Assembly: GCA_002733505.1 (NCBI GenBank)
Contig: NVVW01000007.1
Span: forward strand, 1-64,000
DNA from: Methylophaga sp.
GTDB lineage: Bacteria > Pseudomonadota > Gammaproteobacteria > Nitrosococcales > Methylophagaceae
DNA length: 64,000 bases
Direction: 5' to 3'
In this document: positions 1-7,600 of the stretch, piece after piece
Position numbering within the stretch: position 1 is the stretch's first letter
Layout: each line of letters begins with the position of its first letter
Notes under the pieces: generated by a model
Databases searched by the model: none
Told to the model about the DNA's origin: nothing
Seen by the model: the letters and a program-made list of their open reading frames with translations, nothing else
Program-made: the position numbers and the translations under genes

Positions 1-15
1 ATGCTTGATAAGGAC

Positions 16-102
16 TAGTCATTACCTGCACATTGCGCCTTGCCCTGACTTCCTATTTTTGCCCTAAATCTTCACACATTGAATAATCACGGGTATATAT
101 GT
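16..102. repeat. Right half of a composite intergenic repeat
   Basis: The stretch beginning TAGTCATTACCTGCACATT and ending in AATAATCACGGGTATATAT closely matches 23580-23662, a complete element of the same class. The left part lies outside the window or is missing. The terminal ATCACGGGTATA is the end sequence shared by most repeats in this window. No coding potential is visible. Confidence 0.8.
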
Positions 103-130
103 AAGGTGTTAAAGATAAAATCACATCATA

Positions 131-143
131 GGGAAATTTGCCC
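131..143. promoter_or_regulatory. Degenerate copy of the GGAA-N3-TTCC inverted repeat
   Basis: GGGAAATTTGCCC is an imperfect inverted repeat with one mismatched pair. It resembles the AGGAA-N3-TTCCT sites at 25951, 42976 and 45508. It lies about 80 bp upstream of the membrane-protein gene that precedes mxaR. Whether it is a functional operator is inference; it is the weakest member of the set. Confidence 0.35.
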
Positions 144-224
144 GAGATTGTTGGGTTTATTTGAGGTTATTATTACCAGCAAGTCATCGTATGATGGTTT
201 TGTGATTTATTCGGGGAGTAAAAA

Positions 225-629
225 ATGGAAATATTATTAATAGGTGGTGTGGCAACGGCAATGGCATTGATTTTTTCGGCTTGGTTAATGACGTTTGCTA
301 AGTGGTATCCCATTCCGGGCATAGATGGTACATTTGATTTTGCAACGATGATTCGTGCCCACGTTGATTATGCATTAATGTCAGTATTTAATTTCGGCTT
401 TTATGGTGCAGCTATGGGAGCAGGTCTAGAGCTACCTGTTGTTGCTTGCTGGTGTGTGGCGATTGGCGGATTCACTAATCCAAGCATTTTTGTCGTCGCT
501 TCATTAGATGAAGACTTTTGGGATAAAATGATCTGGAAAGTCTTGTCAGGCATTAGCTTTTTAATCACAACAACGGGTTTTGTTTGGATTGGAATAACAT
601 TTGTGAAACATGCTTTATCGGTCTTATAA
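225..629 (+). CDS. Small integral membrane protein of unknown function
   Basis: This 134-residue protein is strongly hydrophobic, with about four membrane segments (near residues 3-26, 46-64, 68-92 and 107-131). A polar stretch with the IRAHVDY motif lies just before the second segment. The start is supported by GGGGAG eight bases upstream. I do not recognise the family. It lies 80 bp upstream of mxaR on the same strand, downstream of a degenerate copy of the inverted repeat shared by the PepSY genes, so it may be co-transcribed with the mxa genes. Position suggests a link with methanol oxidation, but nothing in the sequence proves it. Confidence 0.75.
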   Translation: MEILLIGGVATAMALIFSAWLMTFAKWYPIPGIDGTFDFATMIRAHVDYALMSVFNFGFYGAAMGAGLELPVVACWCVAIGGFTNPSIFVVASLDEDFWDKMIWKVLSGISFLITTTGFVWIGITFVKHALSVL

Positions 630-711
630 CGGGATAAAATCATAGTTTATTCATGATTAATTCATGCTATGGTTTATAGGTTTTGAAATTTAATAAAGAG
701 ATGGAAAAGTA

Positions 712-1743
712 ATGAGTAAAAAACAACAAGCGGGTCTTGATCTTGATGAGGCTCGTGAGCATGCCTTGGCATTAGAAAAGGTAGTTAATAAGGTGGTCAT
801 TGGCCAAGAGAATGCCATTCGTTTAATTCTAATTGCTCTGCATGCACGTGGACATGTTCTGCTGGAAGGGGGTGTGGGTGTAGGTAAAACAACACTATTA
901 CGTGCTTTTTCAAAAGCATTAGGCGGTGCTTTTGGGCGAATCGAAGGTAGTGTTGATTTGATGCCTAATGACTTGCTTTATAGCGCATGGGTGGATGCTA
1001 AAGGCAAGCCGGTTATTGATCCCGGCCCACTGATTGCGCATGGTGATGATACGGCGGTGTTCTTTTTTAATGAAATTAACCGTGCGCGGCCACAAGTGCA
1101 ATCACTGTTATTAAGAGCGATGGCAGAATACAGCGCTGATGCATTTGGTCGTGAATATAAATTCCCGCATATGGTGGTGTTTGCTGATCGTAATGCGGTT
1201 GAGAAAGAAGAGACATTTGAATTAAGTGCGGCGGCGCGCGATCGTTTTTTGTTTGAAATTAGTATTGATCGACCTACGGATTCAGCTATTCGCCGCCAAT
1301 TGATTTTTGATCCAATATTCCATAATGTGGATGATTTATTAGCCAATATTTCTGAACCGTTATTGAATTACAAAGATCTGAATGCCATTGATCGTGAGAT
1401 TCAAAGTAGTATTTTTGTATCGGAAGAAATCGAGAACTATGTAGTTAGGTTGTGGGATGCGACATGGCAACCTGAACAAGCAGGTATCGAAATAGACGCT
1501 ATCTATATGGAAGATTTAATTGTAGCCGGAGCCAGTGTGCGCGGCATGTCAGCTATGATGCGTGCTGCTAGGGTCGCTGCGTGGTTAGCTAAGCGTGATC
1601 ATGTATTGCCCGATGATGTGCATGCTGTATTGTTGCCAGCATTGACTCATAGAGTATTCTTAGCGCCGATGTATGAAAGTAGGCGTGAGAAAATCATGCC
1701 GCTATTTGTGCAGGCGCTGCGTGACAGTATTTCTACGCCATAG
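712..1743 (+). CDS. mxaR: MoxR-family AAA+ ATPase MxaR
   Basis: MoxR ATPases are AAA+ chaperones that work with von Willebrand A-domain proteins to insert metals or mature complexes. The Walker A motif GGVGVGKT is at residues 53-60 and the Walker B-like AVFFFNEINRA at about 115-125; the length of 343 residues is normal. The following genes encode a DUF58 protein, a periplasmic/membrane protein, a vWA protein, a small TPR-like protein and a second vWA protein, which is the mxaRSACKL order. MxaR is therefore more likely than RavA or a generic MoxR. In methylotrophs these genes are needed to make active, calcium-loaded methanol dehydrogenase. The stop is followed 15 bp later by the mxaS start. 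Confidence 0.9.
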   Translation: MSKKQQAGLDLDEAREHALALEKVVNKVVIGQENAIRLILIALHARGHVLLEGGVGVGKTTLLRAFSKALGGAFGRIEGSVDLMPNDLLYSAWVDAKGKPVIDPGPLIAHGDDTAVFFFNEINRARPQVQSLLLRAMAEYSADAFGREYKFPHMVVFADRNAVEKEETFELSAAARDRFLFEISIDRPTDSAIRRQLIFDPIFHNVDDLLANISEPLLNYKDLNAIDREIQSSIFVSEEIENYVVRLWDATWQPEQAGIEIDAIYMEDLIVAGASVRGMSAMMRAARVAAWLAKRDHVLPDDVHAVLLPALTHRVFLAPMYESRREKIMPLFVQALRDSISTP

Positions 1744-1758
1744 TTATTGGAAATTAAA

Positions 1759-2631
1759 ATGAGTGAACATACTCAAGACGAATTTCGTTATCGCTATCCA
1801 CATAAAGTTTTTGGTCATATTCCGGGTGCACATACTGGTACATCGTTAGGTTCGGGTGATCGTTTTGCCGGCTTTGCTGATTTATTTGATTATCCTGATC
1901 CGCGGCGTTTAGATATTCGTGCCAGTATGCGAAACAATATGGCAAACACAGGTGGTCGCTGGTTAGTCAGACGTTATCAACAGCGTTCTTCCGTTACGCT
2001 ATGGTTGTTGGGTGATCTATCAAAATCGATGTCTGTATCAAATAACAATAACGATAAATTGGCTAATTTGGCACAGTTAATTGCCCATTCTGCAATCAGC
2101 CTAGGTGATCGTTTTGCAATGGCGGGTTTTGATGCACAATGGCGACAAGACGTATCTATTATGCCAACAACACAGCGAAGTATGCCTGCTCTGGCTGCGG
2201 ATATGATCCGCAATGCAAAACCTGCACAAGCGCCTGGTGTGGAAGGCTTAACGCATGCGACCAACTTGGTGACTAGCTCACATGCCATGATATTTTTAGC
2301 TTCGGATTTTTGTGTTGATATTAGTTTGGTCGAAAAAACATTACGTCAGTTATCGCATTACACCGTTATTCCCATCGTATGGCAACATCATGATGCTGAT
2401 CACTTTCCATCCCATGCCGGCTGGACAGAAATGCGTGATTCGGAAACAGGGCAACGGCGCAGTGTTTGGATGCGGCCGAGTATCAAAAAAAGATGGCAAC
2501 AATCGATGACAGAGCATTTTGAAAAATTAGATGCCTGTTTTACACACCACCGAGTTAAACCGTTATTTGTTGATGGTGATGTAACAGGACAGCAGTTAAG
2601 CCAGTATTTTTTAGGATTGAGAAAAGCATGA
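1759..2631 (+). CDS. mxaS: DUF58 domain protein MxaS
   Basis: The protein has 290 residues. DUF58 features are visible: the LDIRASMRNN region near residues 51-60, then GRWLVRRYQQRSSVTLWLLGD and a MIDAS-like DLSKS at 86-90, which marks a vWA-type fold. DUF58 proteins are the usual partners of MoxR ATPases. The ATG at 1759 is preferred over an in-frame TTG at 1747. The stop overlaps the mxaA start by four bases, so the two are translationally coupled. Assignment to MxaS rests on the conserved order of the cluster; outside this context it would only be called DUF58. Confidence 0.85.
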   Translation: MSEHTQDEFRYRYPHKVFGHIPGAHTGTSLGSGDRFAGFADLFDYPDPRRLDIRASMRNNMANTGGRWLVRRYQQRSSVTLWLLGDLSKSMSVSNNNNDKLANLAQLIAHSAISLGDRFAMAGFDAQWRQDVSIMPTTQRSMPALAADMIRNAKPAQAPGVEGLTHATNLVTSSHAMIFLASDFCVDISLVEKTLRQLSHYTVIPIVWQHHDADHFPSHAGWTEMRDSETGQRRSVWMRPSIKKRWQQSMTEHFEKLDACFTHHRVKPLFVDGDVTGQQLSQYFLGLRKA

Positions 2632-3461
2632 TGAAAATTATAGTTGGACTGATGCTGAGTATTTTATCAACTGTTGCGGTGGCAGAACAAATTGCTAATG
2701 TCACTTTAGATCGTGCTTGGGGTTTATTGATTGGTGATGTCATTACGGTGCAGGTCGAATTACCGGTTGCTGCCAGTGAGATTGATGTATCGTCATTGCC
2801 TGAGGTGGATGCACGTTATGGAACGTGGTTATATCTAAAAGATCGTGTGACCAAAGATAATGAGCTTAGCTTAACCTATCAAATCGTTAATGTGCCTGTT
2901 GAAAATACAGTGGTTTATACACCAGAATTTAATTTGCGACAGATGAATGATGAATGGATCACGGTGCCAGCAATGCCATTAACGATAGGTTCATTACTGC
3001 CCATAGAAGATACAAATAGTGCAGTGAAAGAAGATCATGCCCCTATTTTAATTGATACAACAGCAATCAAAAGACGATTAACGTTGTTTGCAATAATTGC
3101 GGTTGTTTCTAGCTTGTTATTATTTATTTGGCATATAGGCTGGCACCCAACACAGCGTAAACCGTTTGCACAAGCTACCTTTGAATTGTCACGTAAAAAA
3201 TGGCTGCTTACAGCGAGTAAGCAGCCAGCAAGAATCTTACATACGGCGTTTAATCGCACTGCTAATACCGTTGTTGTTCATGCTGATTTAGAAGCGCTAT
3301 TTGAGCAAGCACCTTGGTTGCAATCATTAGAAGGAGAAATATCTTCTTTTTATCAAAGCTCGGCTAATTATTTTTTCACTCAAAATACCGAACAAGAACC
3401 TGATATTGAATCAGTAATGAAATTGGCAAAATCCTGCCGAGCTAAGGAAAAATTAGCTTGA
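2628..3461 (+). CDS. mxaA: MxaA-like membrane-anchored periplasmic protein
   Basis: This 277-residue protein has a signal sequence (residues 1-19, cleavage likely after VAVA). A periplasmic domain rich in beta-strand-like segments follows, then one membrane segment near 148-167 and a cytoplasmic tail of about 110 residues. It lies between the DUF58 and vWA genes, exactly where mxaA occurs. MxaA is required for calcium insertion into methanol dehydrogenase in studied methylotrophs. The start overlaps the mxaS stop; a second ATG three bases later is equally possible. Identification depends on size, topology and context because the family is poorly conserved. Confidence 0.75.
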   Translation: MMKIIVGLMLSILSTVAVAEQIANVTLDRAWGLLIGDVITVQVELPVAASEIDVSSLPEVDARYGTWLYLKDRVTKDNELSLTYQIVNVPVENTVVYTPEFNLRQMNDEWITVPAMPLTIGSLLPIEDTNSAVKEDHAPILIDTTAIKRRLTLFAIIAVVSSLLLFIWHIGWHPTQRKPFAQATFELSRKKWLLTASKQPARILHTAFNRTANTVVVHADLEALFEQAPWLQSLEGEISSFYQSSANYFFTQNTEQEPDIESVMKLAKSCRAKEKLA

Positions 3462-4474
3462 TGATGCTCGACTTTCATTGGTTACACCCCTACTTGTTGT
3501 GGCTTTCACCTTTGGCATTGCTACCTTGGTTGAATCATAATCAAGACAAAACAGTGGCTTGGGTTGATTTTATTCCAGTAGATCCACTGTCTAAATTCAT
3601 TGGGTTTAGTTTGAAGTTACTAGCAACAATTGTACTATTAAATTTAATCATTGCTTTGGCTGGGCCTTATTTACCAGAAAAGAAAGTAGAGCGGGTGGCC
3701 GAGGGTGCTGAAATAGTGTTGTTATTTGACCGTAGTCGTAGTATGGATGATGCCTTTGCCGTAAAAGGGCAGCCAACGATGCGGACGGTAGCAACAAAGG
3801 ACAGTAAACGACGCATAGCAAAATCGTTTTTAATAGAATTTGTAAAAAAACGCCCTGACGATCGTTTTGGTTTTGTTTTATTCAGCTCACATGCCTTTGA
3901 TTTATTGCCGCTGACTTATAGTAAAGAAGCTATTTTAGCGACTATCAATGCCAGCGCTTTGGGTAAGGGCTTATCAGAAACCGATATGGCAAAAGCCTTA
4001 CTCAAAGCAGCCGATATGTTTCAAGGGCAGCCTTATCGTGGCTCACGTATTGTAATGCTGGTTTCTGATGGTGGACAAGATATGGATGACGAGCAACGCG
4101 CTAAAATAAAAGCGCTCTATCAAGAGTTGAGGATCACCGTTTATTGGATTTATATGCGTTCAATGCAAGGCATGACTTTAGATGAAGCTGATGATGATAA
4201 TATGCTCTGGCTTGATACGCCGGAGCGAAAATTACATACCTTTTTTAATGAAATTGACATGCCATATCGCGCTTTTGAAGTGGAATCAGTTAAAACATTT
4301 TCCGAAGCGTTAGATGAAATTGACCAGCAGCAAACTCAAACATTAATTGTGGAAGAAACCTTACCAAAAGAACCGAAAGAAAGACTTTTTTACTGGTTAG
4401 CGCTGATTGCCATGTTGCTCTTAACATTGGCACAGTTATATAGCGTATGGGGCGTGAGGAAAGCACATGAATAA
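3461..4474 (+). CDS. mxaC: vWA-domain membrane protein MxaC
   Basis: A 337-residue protein with an N-terminal BatA/MxaC-type hairpin of membrane segments (about 10-24 and 48-70), a vWA domain with an intact MIDAS motif DRSRS at residues 90-94, and a C-terminal membrane segment near residue 315. vWA proteins of this type bind a divalent metal and work with MoxR. The mxaA stop and this ATG overlap (TGATG). An in-frame TTG at 3458 has slightly better spacing from an AAGGA at 3444, so the exact start is uncertain. The protein stops eight bases inside mxaK. Fourth gene of the mxaRSACKL series. Confidence 0.85.
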   Translation: MMLDFHWLHPYLLWLSPLALLPWLNHNQDKTVAWVDFIPVDPLSKFIGFSLKLLATIVLLNLIIALAGPYLPEKKVERVAEGAEIVLLFDRSRSMDDAFAVKGQPTMRTVATKDSKRRIAKSFLIEFVKKRPDDRFGFVLFSSHAFDLLPLTYSKEAILATINASALGKGLSETDMAKALLKAADMFQGQPYRGSRIVMLVSDGGQDMDDEQRAKIKALYQELRITVYWIYMRSMQGMTLDEADDDNMLWLDTPERKLHTFFNEIDMPYRAFEVESVKTFSEALDEIDQQQTQTLIVEETLPKEPKERLFYWLALIAMLLLTLAQLYSVWGVRKAHE

Positions 4475-5006
4475 ATTATTACGACTGGCCTATGGTTTAC
4501 TTCTTCTCATTGTTGCATTGAGCTTATTTGCAGTAGTTAGCTCTGGGTTAGCACTTTGGCAGGCAAAAAAAGTGAATCATTTTATTGAAAATGTTAAGCA
4601 ATATAGACAGCCGTTATCGCACCCGAAAGCGTTATTTGCACAAGCTTATTATGATGTTGAAAATAGCCAGTCGCAAAAGGGCTTAGCGCTGCTGACAAAA
4701 GTAGTTACTGATGATGGTTTAGCGCTAAAAACGGCCGCTTATTACAATCGCGGTAATATTCATCTGCACCAAGCACAATCCATGGCTGATGATGATAGGC
4801 AACGTCTTTCATTTGTGGAATTAGCGAAACAAGATTATCGAATGGTCTTATTATTGTCACCACAGCAACAGCACGCTCGCTTTAACTTAGAATTGGCATT
4901 GCGGATGGTGCCAGAGCTACCAGACGACGATGTGCAATTTGATAAAGATGTTATCAGTACAGAAAGATCGATTGAAACTATTGGGTTTAGGGTAGATTTG
5001 CCGTGA
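4467..5006 (+). CDS. mxaK: MxaK, small membrane-anchored TPR-like protein
   Basis: The 179-residue protein has an N-terminal membrane anchor (residues 7-31) followed by helices with TPR character (AYYNRGNIHLHQAQ and a later ARFNLELALRMVPE segment). Size and position between two vWA genes match MxaK. It probably acts as a periplasmic adaptor in methanol dehydrogenase maturation; this is inferred from mutant phenotypes in other methylotrophs. The gene overlaps mxaC by eight bases and mxaL by four. Confidence 0.8.
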   Translation: MNKLLRLAYGLLLLIVALSLFAVVSSGLALWQAKKVNHFIENVKQYRQPLSHPKALFAQAYYDVENSQSQKGLALLTKVVTDDGLALKTAAYYNRGNIHLHQAQSMADDDRQRLSFVELAKQDYRMVLLLSPQQQHARFNLELALRMVPELPDDDVQFDKDVISTERSIETIGFRVDLP

Positions 5007-5944
5007 ATTTATCTTATCAACAACGAATCATTACATCTGCTTTAGCGATGATTGTTGCTGTTATTTTGATTGCGGCAGCATTGTGGTTTCCTAAAACCGA
5101 TCGCACGATCGAAGTCATGGATATTCTATTTGTATTAGATATTACTCAAAGCATGGATGTAGAAGATGCTGAGGTGGCTGGTGAGCAAGTTAGCCGCTTA
5201 ACGTGGGCGAAAGATTATACTCAAAAAACATTAGTTGACCTGCCTTGTGGTTCGCATGTGGGATTAGCTGTTTTTAGTGAATATCGTAGTTTGGTATTAA
5301 TAAATCCAGTTGAGGTATGTGCTAATTATCATGATTTAAAACAGATGATAGCGAAAATTAATGGTTCGATGGCATGGGCGCTTTCAAGTGAAGTATCAAA
5401 AGCCACATTCGAGGCGATAAAATCAGCAAAACTGATTGAACCTAATCCTAGTATAGTGTTTATTACAGATGGCCATGAATCACCCCCATTACATAAAACA
5501 TTATTTGCCAAATTCAGAGGTAAACCAGGCGAGGTTGCAGGTGTGTTTGTGGGTGTGGGTGGTAATGATTTGTTGGCTATTCCTAAGCACAGTCTCGAAG
5601 GTGAAGATCTAGGTGTGTGGCAAGTAAATGATGTGTTGCATCAAGATGTCTATTCCTCGGGCCGAGGGGAGTTCCAAGAACAGCATGCATTAAAAGCAAA
5701 AACTGAACATTTATCATCACAAAAAAAGGTGCATATTAAAAGGCTGGCATTAATGGTGGGCTTTGATTATATTTTATCACCATCAAGCCCGAAACCATTA
5801 ATTAAAAAAATTAAGGCAGTAGCCAACACTCATGATCAAGTCGTAAATTATAGTTGGGCTCCATGGTTTGCAGGACTAGCTTTACTGCTATTAATTGCAT
5901 TTTATTTTCCTACACAATATTTTCGTCGTAATATTTTAAGATAA
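5003..5944 (+). CDS. mxaL: vWA-domain protein MxaL
   Basis: A 313-residue vWA protein with membrane segments near residues 10-29 and 289-305. The MIDAS is DITQS (46-50), with Thr in place of the first Ser. The segment LPCGSHVGLAVFSEYRS followed by PVEVCANY, and the later ITDGHESPPL, closely resemble what I recall of MxaL proteins, and they are the strongest evidence that this is an mxa cluster rather than a generic Bat cluster. It starts at GTG and overlaps mxaK by four bases (GTGA). It is the last gene of the cluster; no mxaD follows. Confidence 0.88.
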   Translation: MNLSYQQRIITSALAMIVAVILIAAALWFPKTDRTIEVMDILFVLDITQSMDVEDAEVAGEQVSRLTWAKDYTQKTLVDLPCGSHVGLAVFSEYRSLVLINPVEVCANYHDLKQMIAKINGSMAWALSSEVSKATFEAIKSAKLIEPNPSIVFITDGHESPPLHKTLFAKFRGKPGEVAGVFVGVGGNDLLAIPKHSLEGEDLGVWQVNDVLHQDVYSSGRGEFQEQHALKAKTEHLSSQKKVHIKRLALMVGFDYILSPSSPKPLIKKIKAVANTHDQVVNYSWAPWFAGLALLLLIAFYFPTQYFRRNILR

Positions 5945-5959
5945 ACTTAAACTATCTTC

Positions 5960-6448
5960 ATGTATCATGACTACATGTTAGATATATCCATTGCAGAGCA
6001 ACAATGCCGTCTTTACCAAGATAGTAAGCTTATATTTGAGTCATCAGTCTCATCTGCATTTAATGGTACAGGCCAACAAAAAGATAGTGGTTGTACACCC
6101 TTAGGTTTACATAAAATTCGAGCCTGTATTGGCGCAGATCAACCAGAAAATACAGTCTTTGTTGGTCGAAGGCCTACGGGTGAAATATATACACCTGAAC
6201 TTGGAGTACAATTTCCTAAGCGAGATTGGATATTAACGCGTATTTTATGGCTAAGTGGACTTGAATTGGGTAAAAACCGATTGGCAAATGTTGATACAAT
6301 GCAACGTTATATATATATCCATGGATGCCCAGATAGTTTGCCGATGGGCGAGCCGTTATCTCATGGTTGTATTCGCATGCATAATAAGGATTTGTTGACT
6401 TTATTTGAACTGGTTGAGCCCGGCACTAGAGTCTTAATCCATGAATAA
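5960..6448 (+). CDS. L,D-transpeptidase (YkuD domain)
   Basis: The YkuD catalytic signature is complete: His-Gly at 121-122 and SHGCIRM at 134-140 with Cys137 as the nucleophile. Such enzymes cross-link peptidoglycan (3-3 bonds) or attach proteins to it. The protein is short (162 residues) and I see no signal peptide or LysM domain, so it may be a minimal cytoplasmic-looking YkuD protein, as found next to nagZ in several gammaproteobacteria. No good ribosome binding site is visible; Met6 at 5975 is an alternative start. The gene lies 15 bp after mxaL and before nagZ, so it may be read in the same transcript. Confidence 0.85.
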   Translation: MYHDYMLDISIAEQQCRLYQDSKLIFESSVSSAFNGTGQQKDSGCTPLGLHKIRACIGADQPENTVFVGRRPTGEIYTPELGVQFPKRDWILTRILWLSGLELGKNRLANVDTMQRYIYIHGCPDSLPMGEPLSHGCIRMHNKDLLTLFELVEPGTRVLIHE

Positions 6449-6469
6449 AATTAAATCGCCATTTCAGTT

Positions 6470-6540
6470 AGCTTTTGAGTCAGAATCTAGAGTTGGCTTT
6501 AGGTTCCCGCTTAAAACATGCGGGAATGACGATGTTTTAA
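6470..6540. repeat. Fragment of a hairpin repeat
   Basis: The short gap before nagZ contains CCCGCTTAAAACATGCGGG followed by AATGACG. This matches a hairpin arm seen at 50486-50513. It looks like a remnant of the intergenic repeat family. Confidence 0.6.
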
Positions 6541-6550
6541 AAGGTGAAAA

Positions 6551-7600
6551 ATGACGCTAGGTCCTTTAATGGTCGATATAGTTGGCTTGGAATTAAGCGA
6601 CGAAGAACATGATATTTTGCAGCACCCATTAGTAGGCGGAATTATCTTATTTAGTCGCAATTATGAATCGCCAGAACAAGTAGCCGCATTGACGGCCAGT
6701 ATTCGTGCATTACGTGATCCGCATTTAATCATTTCAGTCGATCATGAAGGCGGGCGAGTGCAACGTTTTCGTACAGGATTTACCCGATTACCACCAGTAG
6801 GCGAAATCGGCAAGCATTATAAACAGCACCCCAAACAAACCTTAAAAAATACAGAAATAGCGGGTTGGCTGATGGCAGCGGAGTTACGCGCGATTGGCGT
6901 TGATTTTAGTTTTGCACCGGTACTAGATTTAGATTATGGTGTTAGCGAAATTATTGGCGATCGGTCTTTTCATCGTGATCCAGAAGCGGTGGCATCGATG
7001 GCGTATGCTTATATTCAAGGTATGAAGCGTGCTTGGATGCCGGCGGTGGGTAAACACTTTCCTGGGCATGGAGCGGTAGAGGTGGATTCACATTTAGGAT
7101 TGCCTATTGATTCCCGTCATTTTGAAGATATATTACCAGCAGATATATTGCCATTTAAACGTTTATGCCAAACAGAACTGGCAGGTATTATGCCTGCCCA
7201 TATTATTTATGAACAATGCGATAGCTTACCTGCTGGCTTCTCACCTTATTGGATCAAAGAAATTTTACGTGATCGTTTGGGATTTCAAGGTGCTATATTA
7301 AGTGATGATTTGAGTATGGAGGGTGCCGCTGTTATGGGTAACAGTCTTGCTCGTGCCCAAGCCGCTTTGTCAGCAGGCTGTGATATGGTGTTAGTGTGTA
7401 ATAAACCAGAAAGTGTAGTACAAGTGATTGATGGCTTAAAGCTAGTAGATGATCCCGTACGCCATCTACGTTTAATTCGCTTGCATGGTCGCCATGGCTC
7501 ACCACGAGATCAGTTATTTGCCAGTCAACAGTGGAAACAAGCGGTTCAGATGGTGTCGAGATATCTTCCTGATTCAGAATTGGAGTTAGATTTAGCATGA
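6551..7600 (+). CDS. nagZ: Beta-N-acetylhexosaminidase NagZ
   Basis: NagZ is a cytoplasmic glycoside hydrolase (family 3) that removes GlcNAc from anhydro-muropeptides in cell-wall recycling. The family signature KHFPGHG is at residues 168-174, and the substrate loops DHEGGRVQR (64-72) and GDRSFHRDP (136-144) are present. Its 349 residues are typical. AAGGTG precedes the ATG at good spacing. The stop overlaps the start of the next gene (ATGA), indicating translational coupling. Adjacency to an L,D-transpeptidase gene fits a cell-wall role. Confidence 0.95.
   Translation: MTLGPLMVDIVGLELSDEEHDILQHPLVGGIILFSRNYESPEQVAALTASIRALRDPHLIISVDHEGGRVQRFRTGFTRLPPVGEIGKHYKQHPKQTLKNTEIAGWLMAAELRAIGVDFSFAPVLDLDYGVSEIIGDRSFHRDPEAVASMAYAYIQGMKRAWMPAVGKHFPGHGAVEVDSHLGLPIDSRHFEDILPADILPFKRLCQTELAGIMPAHIIYEQCDSLPAGFSPYWIKEILRDRLGFQGAILSDDLSMEGAAVMGNSLARAQAALSAGCDMVLVCNKPESVVQVIDGLKLVDDPVRHLRLIRLHGRHGSPRDQLFASQQWKQAVQMVSRYLPDSELELDLA

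Noticed and set aside
919-1346. Minus-strand reading frames inside mxaR and similar overlaps elsewhere
   Set aside because: They lie fully within well-supported genes, lack family features and have unusual composition, so they are shadows.
712-5944. Generic Bat/MoxR aerotolerance operon
   Set aside because: Gene order, the small TPR-like gene between the two vWA genes, the sizes, and the LPCGSHVGLAVF and DGHESPPL motifs fit mxaRSACKL better; no BatD-sized protein is present.
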